Assembly: GCA_930989535.1 (NCBI GenBank)
Contig: CAKNLK010000019.1
Coordinates: forward strand, 1 to 42,745
DNA from: an uncultured Clostridia bacterium
GTDB lineage: Bacteria > Bacillota > Clostridia > Christensenellales > Borkfalkiaceae
Reading direction: 5' to 3'
Length of the DNA stretch: 42,745 nucleotides
The translations under genes and the position numbers were made by a program. Shown here in pieces: positions 16,902-25,142 of the stretch (positions are counted from its first letter, which is position 1; each line of letters begins with the position of its first letter). The notes under the pieces were generated by a model. That model saw nothing but the letters and a program-made list of their open reading frames with translations. It did no database searches and had not been told where the DNA came from.

Positions 16902-17027
16902 ACTTTTTCGCTCGCTTGAAAGTGCAATTTCTATTAAAATTTTATTTTAACTTTTATTCCCTATAGGAACTGCGCTTTTTTGCATACTTTTTTATTACAA
17001 ATTGCTTATTTTGCCTTTCTCGTTTAC
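16863..17027 (-). ncRNA. Candidate small RNA
   Basis: A near-consensus promoter (17034-17062) fires into about 165 bases with no usable reading frame (the only ATG frame with any length is 12 codons and has no SD) and ends in a strong terminator hairpin at 16863-16901. The layout promoter, short A/T-rich body, terminator is that of an independent small RNA. No family recognised. Confidence 0.4.
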
Positions 17028-17033
17028 ATTATT

Positions 17034-17062
17034 ATTATAACACAGACAAAAGAAAAAATCAA
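17034..17062 (-). promoter_or_regulatory. Near-consensus promoter upstream of the candidate small RNA
   Basis: Minus strand: TTGATT at 17057-17062, 17 bases, TATAAT at 17034-17039. A perfect 21-base hairpin (ACAGTTTTTT/AAAAAACTGT, 17064-17084) sits just upstream, between the promoter and the IS200 right end. Confidence 0.65.
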
Positions 17063-17242
17063 TACAGTTTTTTCAAAAAACTGTTTCCCATAAATAGGCG
17101 CGTCAGATAAGTCAAGTACCACCGGCTGAGCCGGTGGCTTGATTAGGCGCTTCAAGCGCATGGTACCGGCGGCACTACTCGTGCTTGAAGTTCCTGACAA
17201 TCGCAACAATTTTTCAGCGGCCACCTCTCGGTGGCTGTCTTT

Positions 17243-17728
17243 TTATTTGCTTCCTTTTACCGGCTCTCCCGTGAACGGGTCTATATACTCCTTCATGCTT
17301 AATTGTTCATACAGTTTATCCTCTTGCAATTGATTCGCTATATATTTCTTTATTGCCTCTTTGTTTCGCCCTACCGTACTTACATAATATCCCCTGCTCC
17401 AAAAATGCCTGTTCCCATACTTGTACTTCAGGCGAGCATACCGCTCGAATATTATCATCGTACTCTTCCCTTTCAGATATCCCATAAACGATGATACCCT
17501 CTCATTCGGCGGTATGCTCACCAACATATGAATATGATCCGGCATTGCGTGCGCCTCGATTATTTCCACTCCTTTTCGCTTACACAGTTCTCGCAAAATT
17601 TTTCCTATCTCTGTCCGCAATGCTCCGTATATCACTTTCCTGTGATATTTCGGCGTGAACACGATATGGTATTGACATTTCCACGTCGTGTGTGCTAAAC
17701 TGAATGTGTCGTTTTCTTGATTTTTCAT
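17243..17728 (-). CDS. tnpA: IS200 family Y1 transposase TnpA
   Basis: A 161-residue HUH-type single-strand transposase. It opens with the typical SLAHTTWKCQYHIVFTPKYHRK strand, has the HUH pair in MPDHIHMLVSIPP, and carries the nucleophile-helix region SRGYYVSTVGRNKEAIKKYIANQ with the likely catalytic Tyr in KKYI. Full length for the family. ATG 17728 has CAGGAGG upstream; the reading from 17863 would run through the regulatory leader and is rejected. The leader SD is locked by an upstream anti-SD arm, and codons 6-11 lie in an 18-bp inverted repeat with upstream sequence (17690-17707 and 17775-17792), so expression is probably very low, as known for IS200. Confidence 0.93.
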   Translation of the reverse strand: MKNQENDTFSLAHTTWKCQYHIVFTPKYHRKVIYGALRTEIGKILRELCKRKGVEIIEAHAMPDHIHMLVSIPPNERVSSFMGYLKGKSTMIIFERYARLKYKYGNRHFWSRGYYVSTVGRNKEAIKKYIANQLQEDKLYEQLSMKEYIDPFTGEPVKGSK

Positions 17729-17797
17729 CAAAACGTCCTCCTGTGTGCTTTTCTTGTGTACGGTTGCGAGCCTTACATTCAGTTTAGCACACCGGAG
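17690..17797 (-). promoter_or_regulatory. SD-sequestering leader of tnpA
   Basis: In the transcript, CTCCGGTGTGC (17787-17797) can pair with GCACACAGGAG (17738-17748), covering the SD. The adjoining arms 17775-17792 and 17690-17707 are an exact 18-base inverted repeat reaching into the tnpA coding region. The two IS200 fragments in this window keep the same pairing with changed bases. Confidence 0.7.
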
Positions 17798-17937
17798 CTT
17801 TTTTATATACTGACGTTTGCTGCTGCTAAAGCCTTTTTTCTTTCCCTCTTCATCCACAGGCATAGCCGGTGGTTTCCTTTTTTAGAATAAAAAAGCCGCA
17901 ATCTCATTCGATTACGGCTATATATTTGCGTTACAGG

Positions 17938-18591
17938 TCAATATTGCCCGATATATCTCGCGTATTTATCTCGAATGCAAGCCCTCCGCGATTTGATTGC
18001 CGTCTTGCTTGCAGTCAAAAATAGCGCTACTTCGCTTAGTTTCATGCCGCCTAAATAGCAGTTCAAAACATCTTTCTCTTTCTGCGTCAGGTGCATAGCC
18101 TCGACTATTTCATCTGCTTTTGTATAGTCCGTCTCTTTGAAGTGGTCGATGTTTACGGACGGCGCTTTCTTATTATCGTAAACATCCACGTCTTTGCTGT
18201 TTGCCGCTTTCCTGCGGAAGTTTAGGATATATAAATCTACCACGCCGTAGCAGGCGTTCTTGATTGTCACGTTCTTGCGGTATTTCGTATTGCCGTAGAT
18301 TTCGGATACATACCTGCCTTTGAACTGTAACAGGAAGCATATAGCAGCCTGCACGCAGTCATAACCATCCGATACGATATAGCCGGGTTCATTCATATGA
18401 TGGAAGTCTCGGATAAGACCGTTGAACAGCCTCTCCGCTACTTTGTAGTTGTCATAGGCAAATACTGTTCGCAATGCGCGAAGAGCGATCATTTCGCCCA
18501 TAAGCTGTACGTTCCCGTCCGAGATAGGTTCTGCGAAGAGTTCGTAATCGCTGTTGTACTTACCGTTAGAATGTTCGTAAATGATTCTCAT
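17938..18591 (-). CDS. HTH regulator with sigma/LuxR-like C-terminus
   Basis: A 217-residue protein. Residues about 165-215 (LTQKEKDVLNCYLGGMKLSEVALFLTASKTAIKSRRACIRDKYARYI) form a region-4/LuxR-type helix-turn-helix. The N-terminal 150 residues (helical, with HHMNEPGYIVSDGYDCVQAAICFLLQFKGR) are not recognised, but this architecture is common in proteins carried by conjugative and mobilisable elements. The strong GGAGG and the AUG are both buried in a long inverted repeat (18589-18670), so translation is probably controlled. No integrase or relaxase is present here, so it may be the relic of an element. It stands alone between IS200 and the tRNA. Confidence 0.6.
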   Translation of the reverse strand: MRIIYEHSNGKYNSDYELFAEPISDGNVQLMGEMIALRALRTVFAYDNYKVAERLFNGLIRDFHHMNEPGYIVSDGYDCVQAAICFLLQFKGRYVSEIYGNTKYRKNVTIKNACYGVVDLYILNFRRKAANSKDVDVYDNKKAPSVNIDHFKETDYTKADEIVEAMHLTQKEKDVLNCYLGGMKLSEVALFLTASKTAIKSRRACIRDKYARYIGQY

Positions 18592-18670
18592 AAAGTGGAT
18601 ACCTCCGAAATTTTACTGCCGGGGTTCGGCAGCGGCGAAGTAGCACCGGGCGAGGTATCCTGACTTTATG
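18589..18670 (-). promoter_or_regulatory. Palindromic leader sequestering SD and start codon
   Basis: Arms 18589-18607 and 18651-18670 pair over 17 bases plus a two-base bulge, taking in the start ATG (18591), the spacer and the GGAGG of the HTH regulator. An inner stem CTGCCG/CGGCAG (18616-18632) tops the structure. In mRNA this closes the translation start; as DNA it is a large cruciform-capable site. Confidence 0.65.
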
Positions 18671-18685
18671 AAAACTTACATTTAA

Positions 18686-18830
18686 CAGAAGTCAACGGGA
18701 AACGAAAAATTATTGCGTGGAAGAACAGATAAATCAGAACATGGAAAAAGCCGAACAGGATATCCTGCTCGGCTTATGGTTTAGAGGGAATATGAAAGTT
18801 ATAAGCGATAATTTTTCGCGTTGACTTCTG
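18686..18830. repeat. 145-bp inverted-repeat segment with divergent -35 boxes
   Basis: Left arm 18686-18713 and right arm 18808-18830 share CAGAAGTCAACG and CGAAAAATTAT as exact inverted copies, the left with five extra bases between the two blocks. Each arm carries TTGACT pointing outward. Inside lies a hairpin (GCCGA.CAGGATATCCTG.TCGGC, 18751-18774) with a T-run on the minus strand, and a 35-codon GTG frame of doubtful status. Confidence 0.6.
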
Positions 18831-18848
18831 CGAGAACTGTGCTACAAT
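18821..18848 (+). promoter_or_regulatory. Promoter-like sequence facing the tRNA
   Basis: Plus strand TTGACT (18821-18826), 16-base spacer, TACAAT (18843-18848). It would transcribe antisense to tRNA-Val. No plus-strand gene follows within the next several kb, so it may be a relic or make a short antisense RNA. Confidence 0.45.
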
Positions 18849-18925
18849 AGCCACAACGAACCCGCAAAATTTCGGAAGGTATCATCCAAAATAGGTACAG
18901 AAACTATTTTAGTTCCGAAAAGGAA

Positions 18926-18974
18926 ATACCCAGCCAAAACTCTTTGCCATTGACAAATAAGTTCGACTGGGTAT
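18926..18974 (-). terminator. Terminator-like hairpin after tRNA-Val
   Basis: Arms ATACCCAG/CTGGGTAT around a 33-base loop, followed on the minus strand by TTCCTTTTC. Position five bases after the tRNA CCA fits a tRNA terminator. Confidence 0.5.
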
Positions 18975-18978
18975 CGCG

Positions 18979-19055
18979 TGGTGGGGACGGTAAGACTCGA
19001 ACTTATGACCTCATGCATGTCAAGCATGCGCTCTAACCAACTGAGCTACGCCCCC
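18979..19055 (-). tRNA. tRNA-Val (anticodon GAC)
   Basis: Complete cloverleaf: acceptor GGGGGCG with CGTCCCC, D arm GCTC/GAGC, anticodon stem CATGC/GCATG with loop TTGACAT giving anticodon GAC (Val, GUC/GUU codons), T arm with TTCGAGT loop, discriminator A and encoded CCA (3' end at 18979). Promoter TTGACA-18-TATTAT lies just upstream. Confidence 0.95.
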
Positions 19056-19069
19056 GTTCAAGCCTAACT

Positions 19070-19099
19070 ATAATATCATTTTTCGGCATGGATTGTCAA
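19070..19099 (-). promoter_or_regulatory. Promoter of tRNA-Val
   Basis: Minus strand TTGACA (19094-19099), 18-base spacer, TATTAT (19070-19075), about 15 bases before the mature tRNA 5' end. Confidence 0.7.
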
Positions 19100-19185
19100 A
19101 CGATTTTTATACGCAATTCGACATTTACAGGAAAAATTTATTGCCGCTTTCCCGCCCGAGGGCGAAAACCATATGCGCTTTTGCC

Positions 19186-19216
19186 TTGCAGGCCGGCGGC
19201 TCCCGCGTTTAGCGGG
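19186..19216 (-). terminator. GC-rich hairpin after the LRR gene
   Basis: Stem GGCGGC..CCGC/GCGG..GCCGCC just beyond the stop of the leucine-rich-repeat gene. There is no immediate T-run, so the assignment as operon terminator rests on position and stem strength. Confidence 0.4.
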
Positions 19217-19232
19217 GCCGCCGCAAAGTCAC

Positions 19233-22200
19233 CTACGCCTGCGACTCCTCCCAAAGGACAGGCTCTCCATCTACAAAGTGCCAATAGGCGTTGCCGTCAG
19301 AGGGGTATACTCCGTCTTCATCGTAATAGGCATCGACAGGCACGTTGATAACGGGCGCATTCTCCGCAAATTCTTCGGGGGAACCGTTATAATACAAATC
19401 AGTATCCATGCCGAATACGGAGAGTTTTCGCACCGTCAGTTCGACGACGATTCTGTCGATATCATGGATGGCAAATGCCGCATCCGAACCCAAATAGAGC
19501 GTGCCGACGGACATTCCGTTCGCCACGATTGTATGCACTTCGCACTCTGCAGGGATATACAGCCGGTCGGTCTCGAGGGCGCCGCGGAAACGTATTATTT
19601 CCGACGCGATGCGCACCTCGCTCATACGCCTGCCCAAATCGTACACCGCCGTGACGGGGAAGCCCGCCGCGCTGTACGCAGGGAGCGTTACCGACGTTTC
19701 CGTGCCGGTATACCCGACGACCGCACATTCGTAAGTTCCGGAAGTGCTGTCGTATGTATAAGTATATTCGAATCTGTCCGTCTCGCCCTCTTCGATGACG
19801 ATCTGAAGCCCGTCGCCGTAGTGCCAGCGGTTGCCGCTCTCCGCCCCGAAAAAGTAGATCCAGTCGTAAAATTCGTCAAAGTTCGGCACATGCGTGTACT
19901 GCACAAAATCCTCCGCCGAACCCTGGTAACAGATGCGCACATGGCCCCACGGCTGCCCCTCCATGCGGAAGTGCCGGGGTACATGCACGAGGAGCGGCTC
20001 CTCTATAAAGGAACCGAGGGACAAATCGCCCACTGCCAGCTCCGCACCGATTTCCGCGGGCGACTCGCCCAGCCACAGCTCGCGCAGCGCCGGAAGATTG
20101 TCTGCGGTAACGCTCCATGCGGAGACGGTGGCGGGCAGTTTGAGCACCTGCACCGTATCGCTGCGCAGTTCGAGGATGTACTTTGTTCCGTATCGGACTT
20201 CCGCGGTGCTGCCGCCGCCGTACAGCGCGATGAGCGTGTTGCCCAGGTAGATGCCGCCGTTCTCCGCGCTCCGCCCCTCGGTGAGGAAGGGTGTACCGCC
20301 AAAGCAGTCTTCTTCATAGACAGTATCGGGGTTGGCGGCGGTGACGGAGGTCAGCTGTTCGCAGCCGTAAAAGGCGTATTTGCCCAAGCTCTGCAGCCCG
20401 GCAGGCAGCGCAACGTCCTCGAGCTCCGTGCCTCTGAATGCGTATCTCCCGATCGATTTCAGCCCTGCGGGCAGAGAAATCTGTTCCAAAGCCGTATTGT
20501 AAAACGCATAGTTCCCGATGCTTTCCAAAGTGGACGGAAGTTCGACGTGCGCGAGCTTCTCCGCACCGCTGAACAGAGATTCGGGCACCTGCGTCATCCC
20601 CTCGGGCAGAATGACGCTCGCGATCTCCGTGCCGCTGAATGCACCGTTCCCTATGCTGACGGACGCCGAGGGGAATACGATTTCCGTAAGCCCTGAATCC
20701 AAAAACGCATAGTCGCCGATCTCTTCCAGCCCGAACGGCAGCGCTACGGATTGCAGCGCGGAAGCGTCCTGGAAAGCCCTGTCGCCGACGGAGAGAAGCC
20801 CCTCGCCCAGCTCGATGCTCTGCAGATGGCGCGCATCGTCGAAGGCGTGATTGCCGACGGTGCGCAGGCTGTCGCCGAACACGGCGTTTTCCAGCGCCGA
20901 ATCGGCAAAGGCGTACTCGCCGACAGTGACGACGCCCGGGCCTTCGATGCCGAGCACCTCCGCCCCGTAAAACGCATAGGCGGCGATGGATGCGACCGAT
21001 TCGGGAAGGGTATAGAACGTCGCCGATTTCCCGGCAGGCCAGGCGATCAGATTGCTCATATCCTTGTTGAACAGCAGGCCGTCCTCCGCAGTCAGGTGCG
21101 GATTTTCTGCCGCAACCTCGTACCGCTCGAACCGGACGCCCTCCGTGCGGATGCTCTGCACGCCCTGCCCGAGCACGACGGAGCGGAATTCGGCCTTGAC
21201 TACCCTTTCATCCTTATACAGCCGCACGTCTGCGATGCCTTCGGGCACGGCGAGGTCCTCGCCGCCCCATGCGGCGGGGAGCTGCGCGGCTCCGCCCACA
21301 AACAGTACGCCGCCGGACACGGTGAACTTATCGCACCCATCCTCCAGCTCGTAGCCCGCGAAGGACAGGCAGCCGTTTACCGCATCGTATGCGACAAAAT
21401 CGAAGCCTTCGCCGAGCACGATGGTTTCCAGCGCGCTGCACCCGTAAAAGCCCCCTTCCCCGAGGTCGGCGGAGGCGTTCGGCTCCGCGCGCACGGTGAG
21501 AAGTTCGTTGCAGGCGTAGAATGCGTTGCTCTGTACGGACGTTTCGCCGGCAAAGACCGCCGAGGAAAACTCCGCCTCGTCGCAGGCATACGGGTTGATG
21601 ATGCCGTCGCCGAATACGACCTCTTCGGCGCGGTTCCTGTAGAGCGCGTGCCACAGCACGTTCCCCGCCCCCAGCGTGAGCGTTCCCCCGGCGGCATAGG
21701 CGGGCGGCACGAAGTAATAATCGCCGTCTCTGTACAGGATGCCGTCCTCGGCGGCAAAAGCGTCGCTGCGCGGCTCCGCTTCGATGCGCTCGAGCGCGGG
21801 GAAATCGCGCGGAAAAGTGAAATGGAGTTCAGAAAATTGCAGCGCGCTGCCCAGCCGCAGGCACTCGACGCTGTTCATCCATTCGCCGAACCAGACGATA
21901 TACGTGCTCTCCGTCACCCAATTTTCATAGGTGGTGAGGTCGTTGGTGTATAATTCGGTAAATTCCAGCGCGCCGAAGGGGTTGGCGCTCATCTCGGTGA
22001 CGCCGTCGGGAATCGTGACGCTGCCGTTCTCGACCGGGCCGCGGTAGAGGCACAGCTTGCCGCTGTCGGCGCGGTATACATTGCCGTCCGCCCGTTCCTC
22101 GTAGATCTCCGACGCGGAGATATCCACCGTCAGCTGCACGTCCGCAGACGACGACCACAAAAAGAGGGTATCGCCGTCAGTCTGCGTCTGCGGAGAAAAT

Positions 22201-23654
22201 ACGAGCGTGACCTGTTTGGGGCTGAATTCGCCCATCTGTATCCCCGTTCGAAAGGTTCCTTCCGGCAGCTGCACGCGCTCTTCCGCTGCATGCACCGTGA
22301 GTGTCCTGGTGCTGCTCACCGATACAGCCGTCTCCTTATACAGGCCGCGCAGTTCGAGGGTGCTTTTGCTCCGGCCGGAGGGAACAAACAGCTTCTGTAC
22401 AGGGTATTCCTCCCCGTTCAGCGCGCAGGATACGACCTCGGCGCCCGCATTTTCAATGGTATTGCGGGCGTTGGGCGACCATTCCGCCACGCTGCCGGCG
22501 AACAGCTCCCATCTGTCCGCCCTATCGTAGTACTCCTCGTCACCGACAAAGGAGACATACTCCACGCGCTCCGACAGATCCACCTCGTGCTCGCCAGACA
22601 AGTCGAACACGCGGTTGCCGGACAACGATTCCTTATTCTCCGTATCGCTCACGTGCAGCGCCGTGAAAGCGTCGGTTATGCTTTTTTCCCCGTAGCGGTA
22701 GGCGTCGGCATACACGGCGCAGTCGCGCACGGTGCCGCCGATAGAGATGCCGAATACGCTATTGCCAGTAATGCCGTAGTGAAATTTTCCGTTTTCGAAC
22801 AGGGTGCCGCGGAAGGTGCAACGGACGATTTCGCCCATGTTCGAGAGCACGAACCCGCACACGTCTCTTCCAATGCCCCTGTACACAGTGCCCTCCACCG
22901 TACAGTCGCAGATATAGCCGCCCGCGTACAACTCCGAAGCGAGCACGCCGTTGCCGCTCCTGCCAATGGCGTACCCGTCGCCGAGGGTTATGCCGTCCTC
23001 GTCCGTCTTTATCTGCAGGCCGCGCACGACGCTGCTGCCGCCGACGGCGGAAAAGAGGGGCTGATCGTCGGCAATGGTGATGGTATAGCCGTTCGGGTTG
23101 ACGAGGATGCCCGAAAAGCCGCGCGCTTCTTCCCCCTCGCGGTCGACGGTGAAATCGGCGGCGAGAATGTACTTGCCGCCGGTACCCGCCTGCGCGAGGT
23201 CAGCATACGAGCGCACGGGGGTATAGCTGCCGAATTCGTAGTCGTGCACGACGACGGTCATGGAAAGCAGCTCGCGATATACTTCCTGCCGGAACTGTTC
23301 ATCGTACCGCACGGAGATCCGGATATCGTATACCCCCGCTTCGGCGGCGTGCAGTCTGCCGTCGCCGTCGAGGAACACGCCCGCATCGCTCGGGGTATTG
23401 AATTCAGCCTCCGACGTAGATATCTGTACATTCGATATCGTTAAGCTGACGGTGCCCCTCTCGTCGGCATTGAAGTGATCGGAAAGGTCGTACACCTCCC
23501 CGACGTTCATCTCGATCGTTCCGAGCGTCGCCCCGCTGCGGTGATCGTCGTCCCCTTTTACGTAGGACAGGCCGATCCACAGCCCGATGACCGCCGCGCA
23601 CAGCAGTGCGCCGCATGCGAAAAGGAGAACCGCTTTAATTCGATTCGATTTCAT
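19233..23654 (-). CDS. BspA-type leucine-rich-repeat surface protein
   Basis: A 1473-residue exported protein. One N-terminal hydrophobic span (about 7-31, no lipobox) serves as uncleaved anchor or signal. Residues about 40-130 look like an Ig-type fold, and about 140-340 has glycine-rich strands with DCTVEG/RCTFRG/DCAVYA turns like a beta-helix. From about 580 to 1250 there are tandem BspA-type LRR_5 units of about 23 residues (IPxxLxxIGxYAFxGxxLExVxLP), the clearest being LESIGNYAFYNTALEQISLP and its neighbours. LRR_5 proteins of gut bacteria bind host or bacterial surfaces. The start (AGGAGGTGCAAAA before ATG) overlaps the permease gene by 20 bases, so this is the fourth gene of a GntR/ABC operon, an unusual place for an adhesin-like protein. 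No C-terminal anchor is seen. Confidence 0.85.
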   Translation of the reverse strand: MKSNRIKAVLLFACGALLCAAVIGLWIGLSYVKGDDDHRSGATLGTIEMNVGEVYDLSDHFNADERGTVSLTISNVQISTSEAEFNTPSDAGVFLDGDGRLHAAEAGVYDIRISVRYDEQFRQEVYRELLSMTVVVHDYEFGSYTPVRSYADLAQAGTGGKYILAADFTVDREGEEARGFSGILVNPNGYTITIADDQPLFSAVGGSSVVRGLQIKTDEDGITLGDGYAIGRSGNGVLASELYAGGYICDCTVEGTVYRGIGRDVCGFVLSNMGEIVRCTFRGTLFENGKFHYGITGNSVFGISIGGTVRDCAVYADAYRYGEKSITDAFTALHVSDTENKESLSGNRVFDLSGEHEVDLSERVEYVSFVGDEEYYDRADRWELFAGSVAEWSPNARNTIENAGAEVVSCALNGEEYPVQKLFVPSGRSKSTLELRGLYKETAVSVSSTRTLTVHAAEERVQLPEGTFRTGIQMGEFSPKQVTLVFSPQTQTDGDTLFLWSSSADVQLTVDISASEIYEERADGNVYRADSGKLCLYRGPVENGSVTIPDGVTEMSANPFGALEFTELYTNDLTTYENWVTESTYIVWFGEWMNSVECLRLGSALQFSELHFTFPRDFPALERIEAEPRSDAFAAEDGILYRDGDYYFVPPAYAAGGTLTLGAGNVLWHALYRNRAEEVVFGDGIINPYACDEAEFSSAVFAGETSVQSNAFYACNELLTVRAEPNASADLGEGGFYGCSALETIVLGEGFDFVAYDAVNGCLSFAGYELEDGCDKFTVSGGVLFVGGAAQLPAAWGGEDLAVPEGIADVRLYKDERVVKAEFRSVVLGQGVQSIRTEGVRFERYEVAAENPHLTAEDGLLFNKDMSNLIAWPAGKSATFYTLPESVASIAAYAFYGAEVLGIEGPGVVTVGEYAFADSALENAVFGDSLRTVGNHAFDDARHLQSIELGEGLLSVGDRAFQDASALQSVALPFGLEEIGDYAFLDSGLTEIVFPSASVSIGNGAFSGTEIASVILPEGMTQVPESLFSGAEKLAHVELPSTLESIGNYAFYNTALEQISLPAGLKSIGRYAFRGTELEDVALPAGLQSLGKYAFYGCEQLTSVTAANPDTVYEEDCFGGTPFLTEGRSAENGGIYLGNTLIALYGGGSTAEVRYGTKYILELRSDTVQVLKLPATVSAWSVTADNLPALRELWLGESPAEIGAELAVGDLSLGSFIEEPLLVHVPRHFRMEGQPWGHVRICYQGSAEDFVQYTHVPNFDEFYDWIYFFGAESGNRWHYGDGLQIVIEEGETDRFEYTYTYDSTSGTYECAVVGYTGTETSVTLPAYSAAGFPVTAVYDLGRRMSEVRIASEIIRFRGALETDRLYIPAECEVHTIVANGMSVGTLYLGSDAAFAIHDIDRIVVELTVRKLSVFGMDTDLYYNGSPEEFAENAPVINVPVDAYYDEDGVYPSDGNAYWHFVDGEPVLWEESQA

Positions 23655-24474
23655 TTTTGCACCTCCTCAGAAGGGTAGTATAGCCGTAAACGAGCATGCA
23701 GAAGGCGCATTCCCCCGCGAGCCAGACGGCGTTCAGGAGGGGTGCGCTCAGCCAGTGCGTATCTTTGACCGTATCCGACAGGCTGTGGAGAAAACTTCCG
23801 AACCAGTGCAGCGGAAGGACGGAATCGGGTACGGGAAACAGGGACGCATCGCAGAGGGAATTGAATACAAAGGAAAAATACAGGAGAATGATCTGGTACG
23901 CGGCAATCAGCCCCGCGGCGGCAAACACCGCCGCGATTTTGCCCCCCACCGTACGGGTGCGGACGGCGGTCAGCCGCACGGCGTCGCAGATGATGAACAG
24001 GAGTGCCGCGCTTGCACCCACCGACGGGGCAAACACCAGGCGCAATACGCCGTGCGCGCGGAGGGACAGAAGAAAACTGTTCCAACCGACCTGCGCGCGG
24101 ACAGTATCCCGCCCGATAAAGCAGAGAAAATCGAATGCCGTTGCCAACAGCATTTCGGAGAAGGTGAACATCGCCGCCCAGACAAACACGCCGAACAGGG
24201 CGCCGTACGCGGCCGTATTCTCCTTTATCCCCGCAAGGCGGTAATACCTGCCCGCGGCACACACGAGCGCGACGACCACCAAAAGCAACGGCACGGCGTA
24301 GCTCATGGCGTTGAAAATGCCGAACCCGACCTCCGCCGCTCGCGCGGCAAAAGCGTCTTCACCGAATAACCCGACGATTCCGCACACCGCCGCGGTGAGG
24401 ACGCACAACGCTAACCCGCAGATACAGGGAAGAAGATTCCGCTTCCATTCGGTGCGGAAAATTTTGAAAATCAT
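23635..24474 (-). CDS. ABC transporter membrane subunit of the GntR operon
   Basis: A 279-residue polytopic membrane protein with about six to seven hydrophobic segments (first at 14-36, last at about 248-268). It has no strong sequence family signal, but its place directly after a short ABC ATPase, with an ATGA overlap, identifies it as the permease of an ABC-2-like exporter. Short basic N- and C-termini face the cytoplasm. It overlaps the start of the LRR protein gene by 20 bases, suggesting translational coupling of exporter and surface protein. Substrate unknown. YtrA-regulated transporters in Bacillota often respond to cell-wall-active agents (family knowledge). Confidence 0.7.
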   Translation of the reverse strand: MIFKIFRTEWKRNLLPCICGLALCVLTAAVCGIVGLFGEDAFAARAAEVGFGIFNAMSYAVPLLLVVVALVCAAGRYYRLAGIKENTAAYGALFGVFVWAAMFTFSEMLLATAFDFLCFIGRDTVRAQVGWNSFLLSLRAHGVLRLVFAPSVGASAALLFIICDAVRLTAVRTRTVGGKIAAVFAAAGLIAAYQIILLYFSFVFNSLCDASLFPVPDSVLPLHWFGSFLHSLSDTVKDTHWLSAPLLNAVWLAGECAFCMLVYGYTTLLRRCKNEIESN

Positions 24475-25139
24475 AGCAGGCTCCCCCTATAAAAATCCTC
24501 AATGCTCTCGCCGCGGGAACGGATCTCCTCCGCGTCGACGAGCGGGCCGAGCAGCCCCTTTTGCAATACCGTTACGTGCGTAAACAAATTTTCAAATTCC
24601 TTGATTTCATGCGTGGCGACGACCGTCGTGCCGCCCTCCGCCGAACGCTCGATGAGCGAATCCACGATGGCAGTGCGGTACACGAGGTCTAAATTCGTGA
24701 GCGGTTCGTCGAGCAAAAGCACCTCTGAACGGATGCAGAAAGATGCGATAAAACTGACCTGCCGCTGCATGCCCGCGCTCAGCGTGCGCAGGCGCGCCTT
24801 GAGCGAAACGGACGTGTTATCCAGCATACATTCCGCCCTTTCCGCGTCAAAATCGTAAAAATCCTTGCAGAACGCGAACAGCTCGCCCACCCGCCAGCTT
24901 TCGGGGAAGGGCATCTTCGTGCGCATATAGGCGACCGCGTTCCCGCGCAGGTTCACTTTGCCGCGGAAATTCCGGTCGATATTGCCGAGAATGTCCAACA
25001 GTGTCGTCTTGCCCGAGCCGTTCAGCCCGAGAATGCCTACGAAACTGCCCGCGGGGAATGCGCCGCTCGCGCCGCACAGCACCTTCTTTTTTCCGAATGC
25101 CTTTTCGATGCCCGAAAAGGCGTACTCCTTTCTGTCCAT
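24471..25139 (-). CDS. ABC transporter ATPase of the GntR operon
   Basis: A 222-residue ATPase, short for the family. Walker A LGLNGSGKTTLLD (about 38-50), signature LSAGMQRQVSF in place of LSGGQ, Walker B VLLLDEPLTNLD, and H-loop VVATHEIKEF. The LSAGM signature is typical of drug/peptide exporters such as the YtrB, NatA and CcmA-like group. The start ATG follows AGGAGTGAG. It is three bases after the regulator gene and overlaps the permease (CTATGA). Works with the permease encoded next. Confidence 0.9.
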   Translation of the reverse strand: MDRKEYAFSGIEKAFGKKKVLCGASGAFPAGSFVGILGLNGSGKTTLLDILGNIDRNFRGKVNLRGNAVAYMRTKMPFPESWRVGELFAFCKDFYDFDAERAECMLDNTSVSLKARLRTLSAGMQRQVSFIASFCIRSEVLLLDEPLTNLDLVYRTAIVDSLIERSAEGGTTVVATHEIKEFENLFTHVTVLQKGLLGPLVDAEEIRSRGESIEDFYRGSLL

Positions 25140-25142
25140 CTC

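Larger units (their letters stand above)
17100..17880 (-). mobile_element. Intact IS200-type insertion sequence
   Basis: Single-gene IS200 element. Right-end hairpin CCACCGGCTGAGCCGGTGG (17119-17137), left-end hairpin (17854-17872), tnpA between them, and no accessory tnpB. A hairpin with T-run (about 17216-17242, plus strand) near the tnpA end would stop read-in from outside. The outer limits are approximate, because these elements have no terminal inverted repeats or target duplication and I cannot define the cleavage tetranucleotides without other copies. Confidence 0.85.

Noticed and set aside
18600..18671. Cobalamin riboswitch suggested by AGTCAGGATACC
   Set aside because: The other conserved segments (GCCACTG, the CCGCCACTGT-type core) are missing upstream; the match extends only through the inverted-repeat arm.
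18717..18825. 35-codon GTG frame inside the inverted-repeat block
   Set aside because: No SD, and most of it is a terminator-like hairpin; kept only as a note.
18850..19060. Integration (att) site of a mobile element at tRNA-Val
   Set aside because: I found no direct repeat of the tRNA 3' end in the window and no integrase gene.
19173..23444. Long plus-strand frames opposite the LRR gene
   Set aside because: Translations are Arg/His-rich shadows of the leucine-rich repeats with no domain signal.
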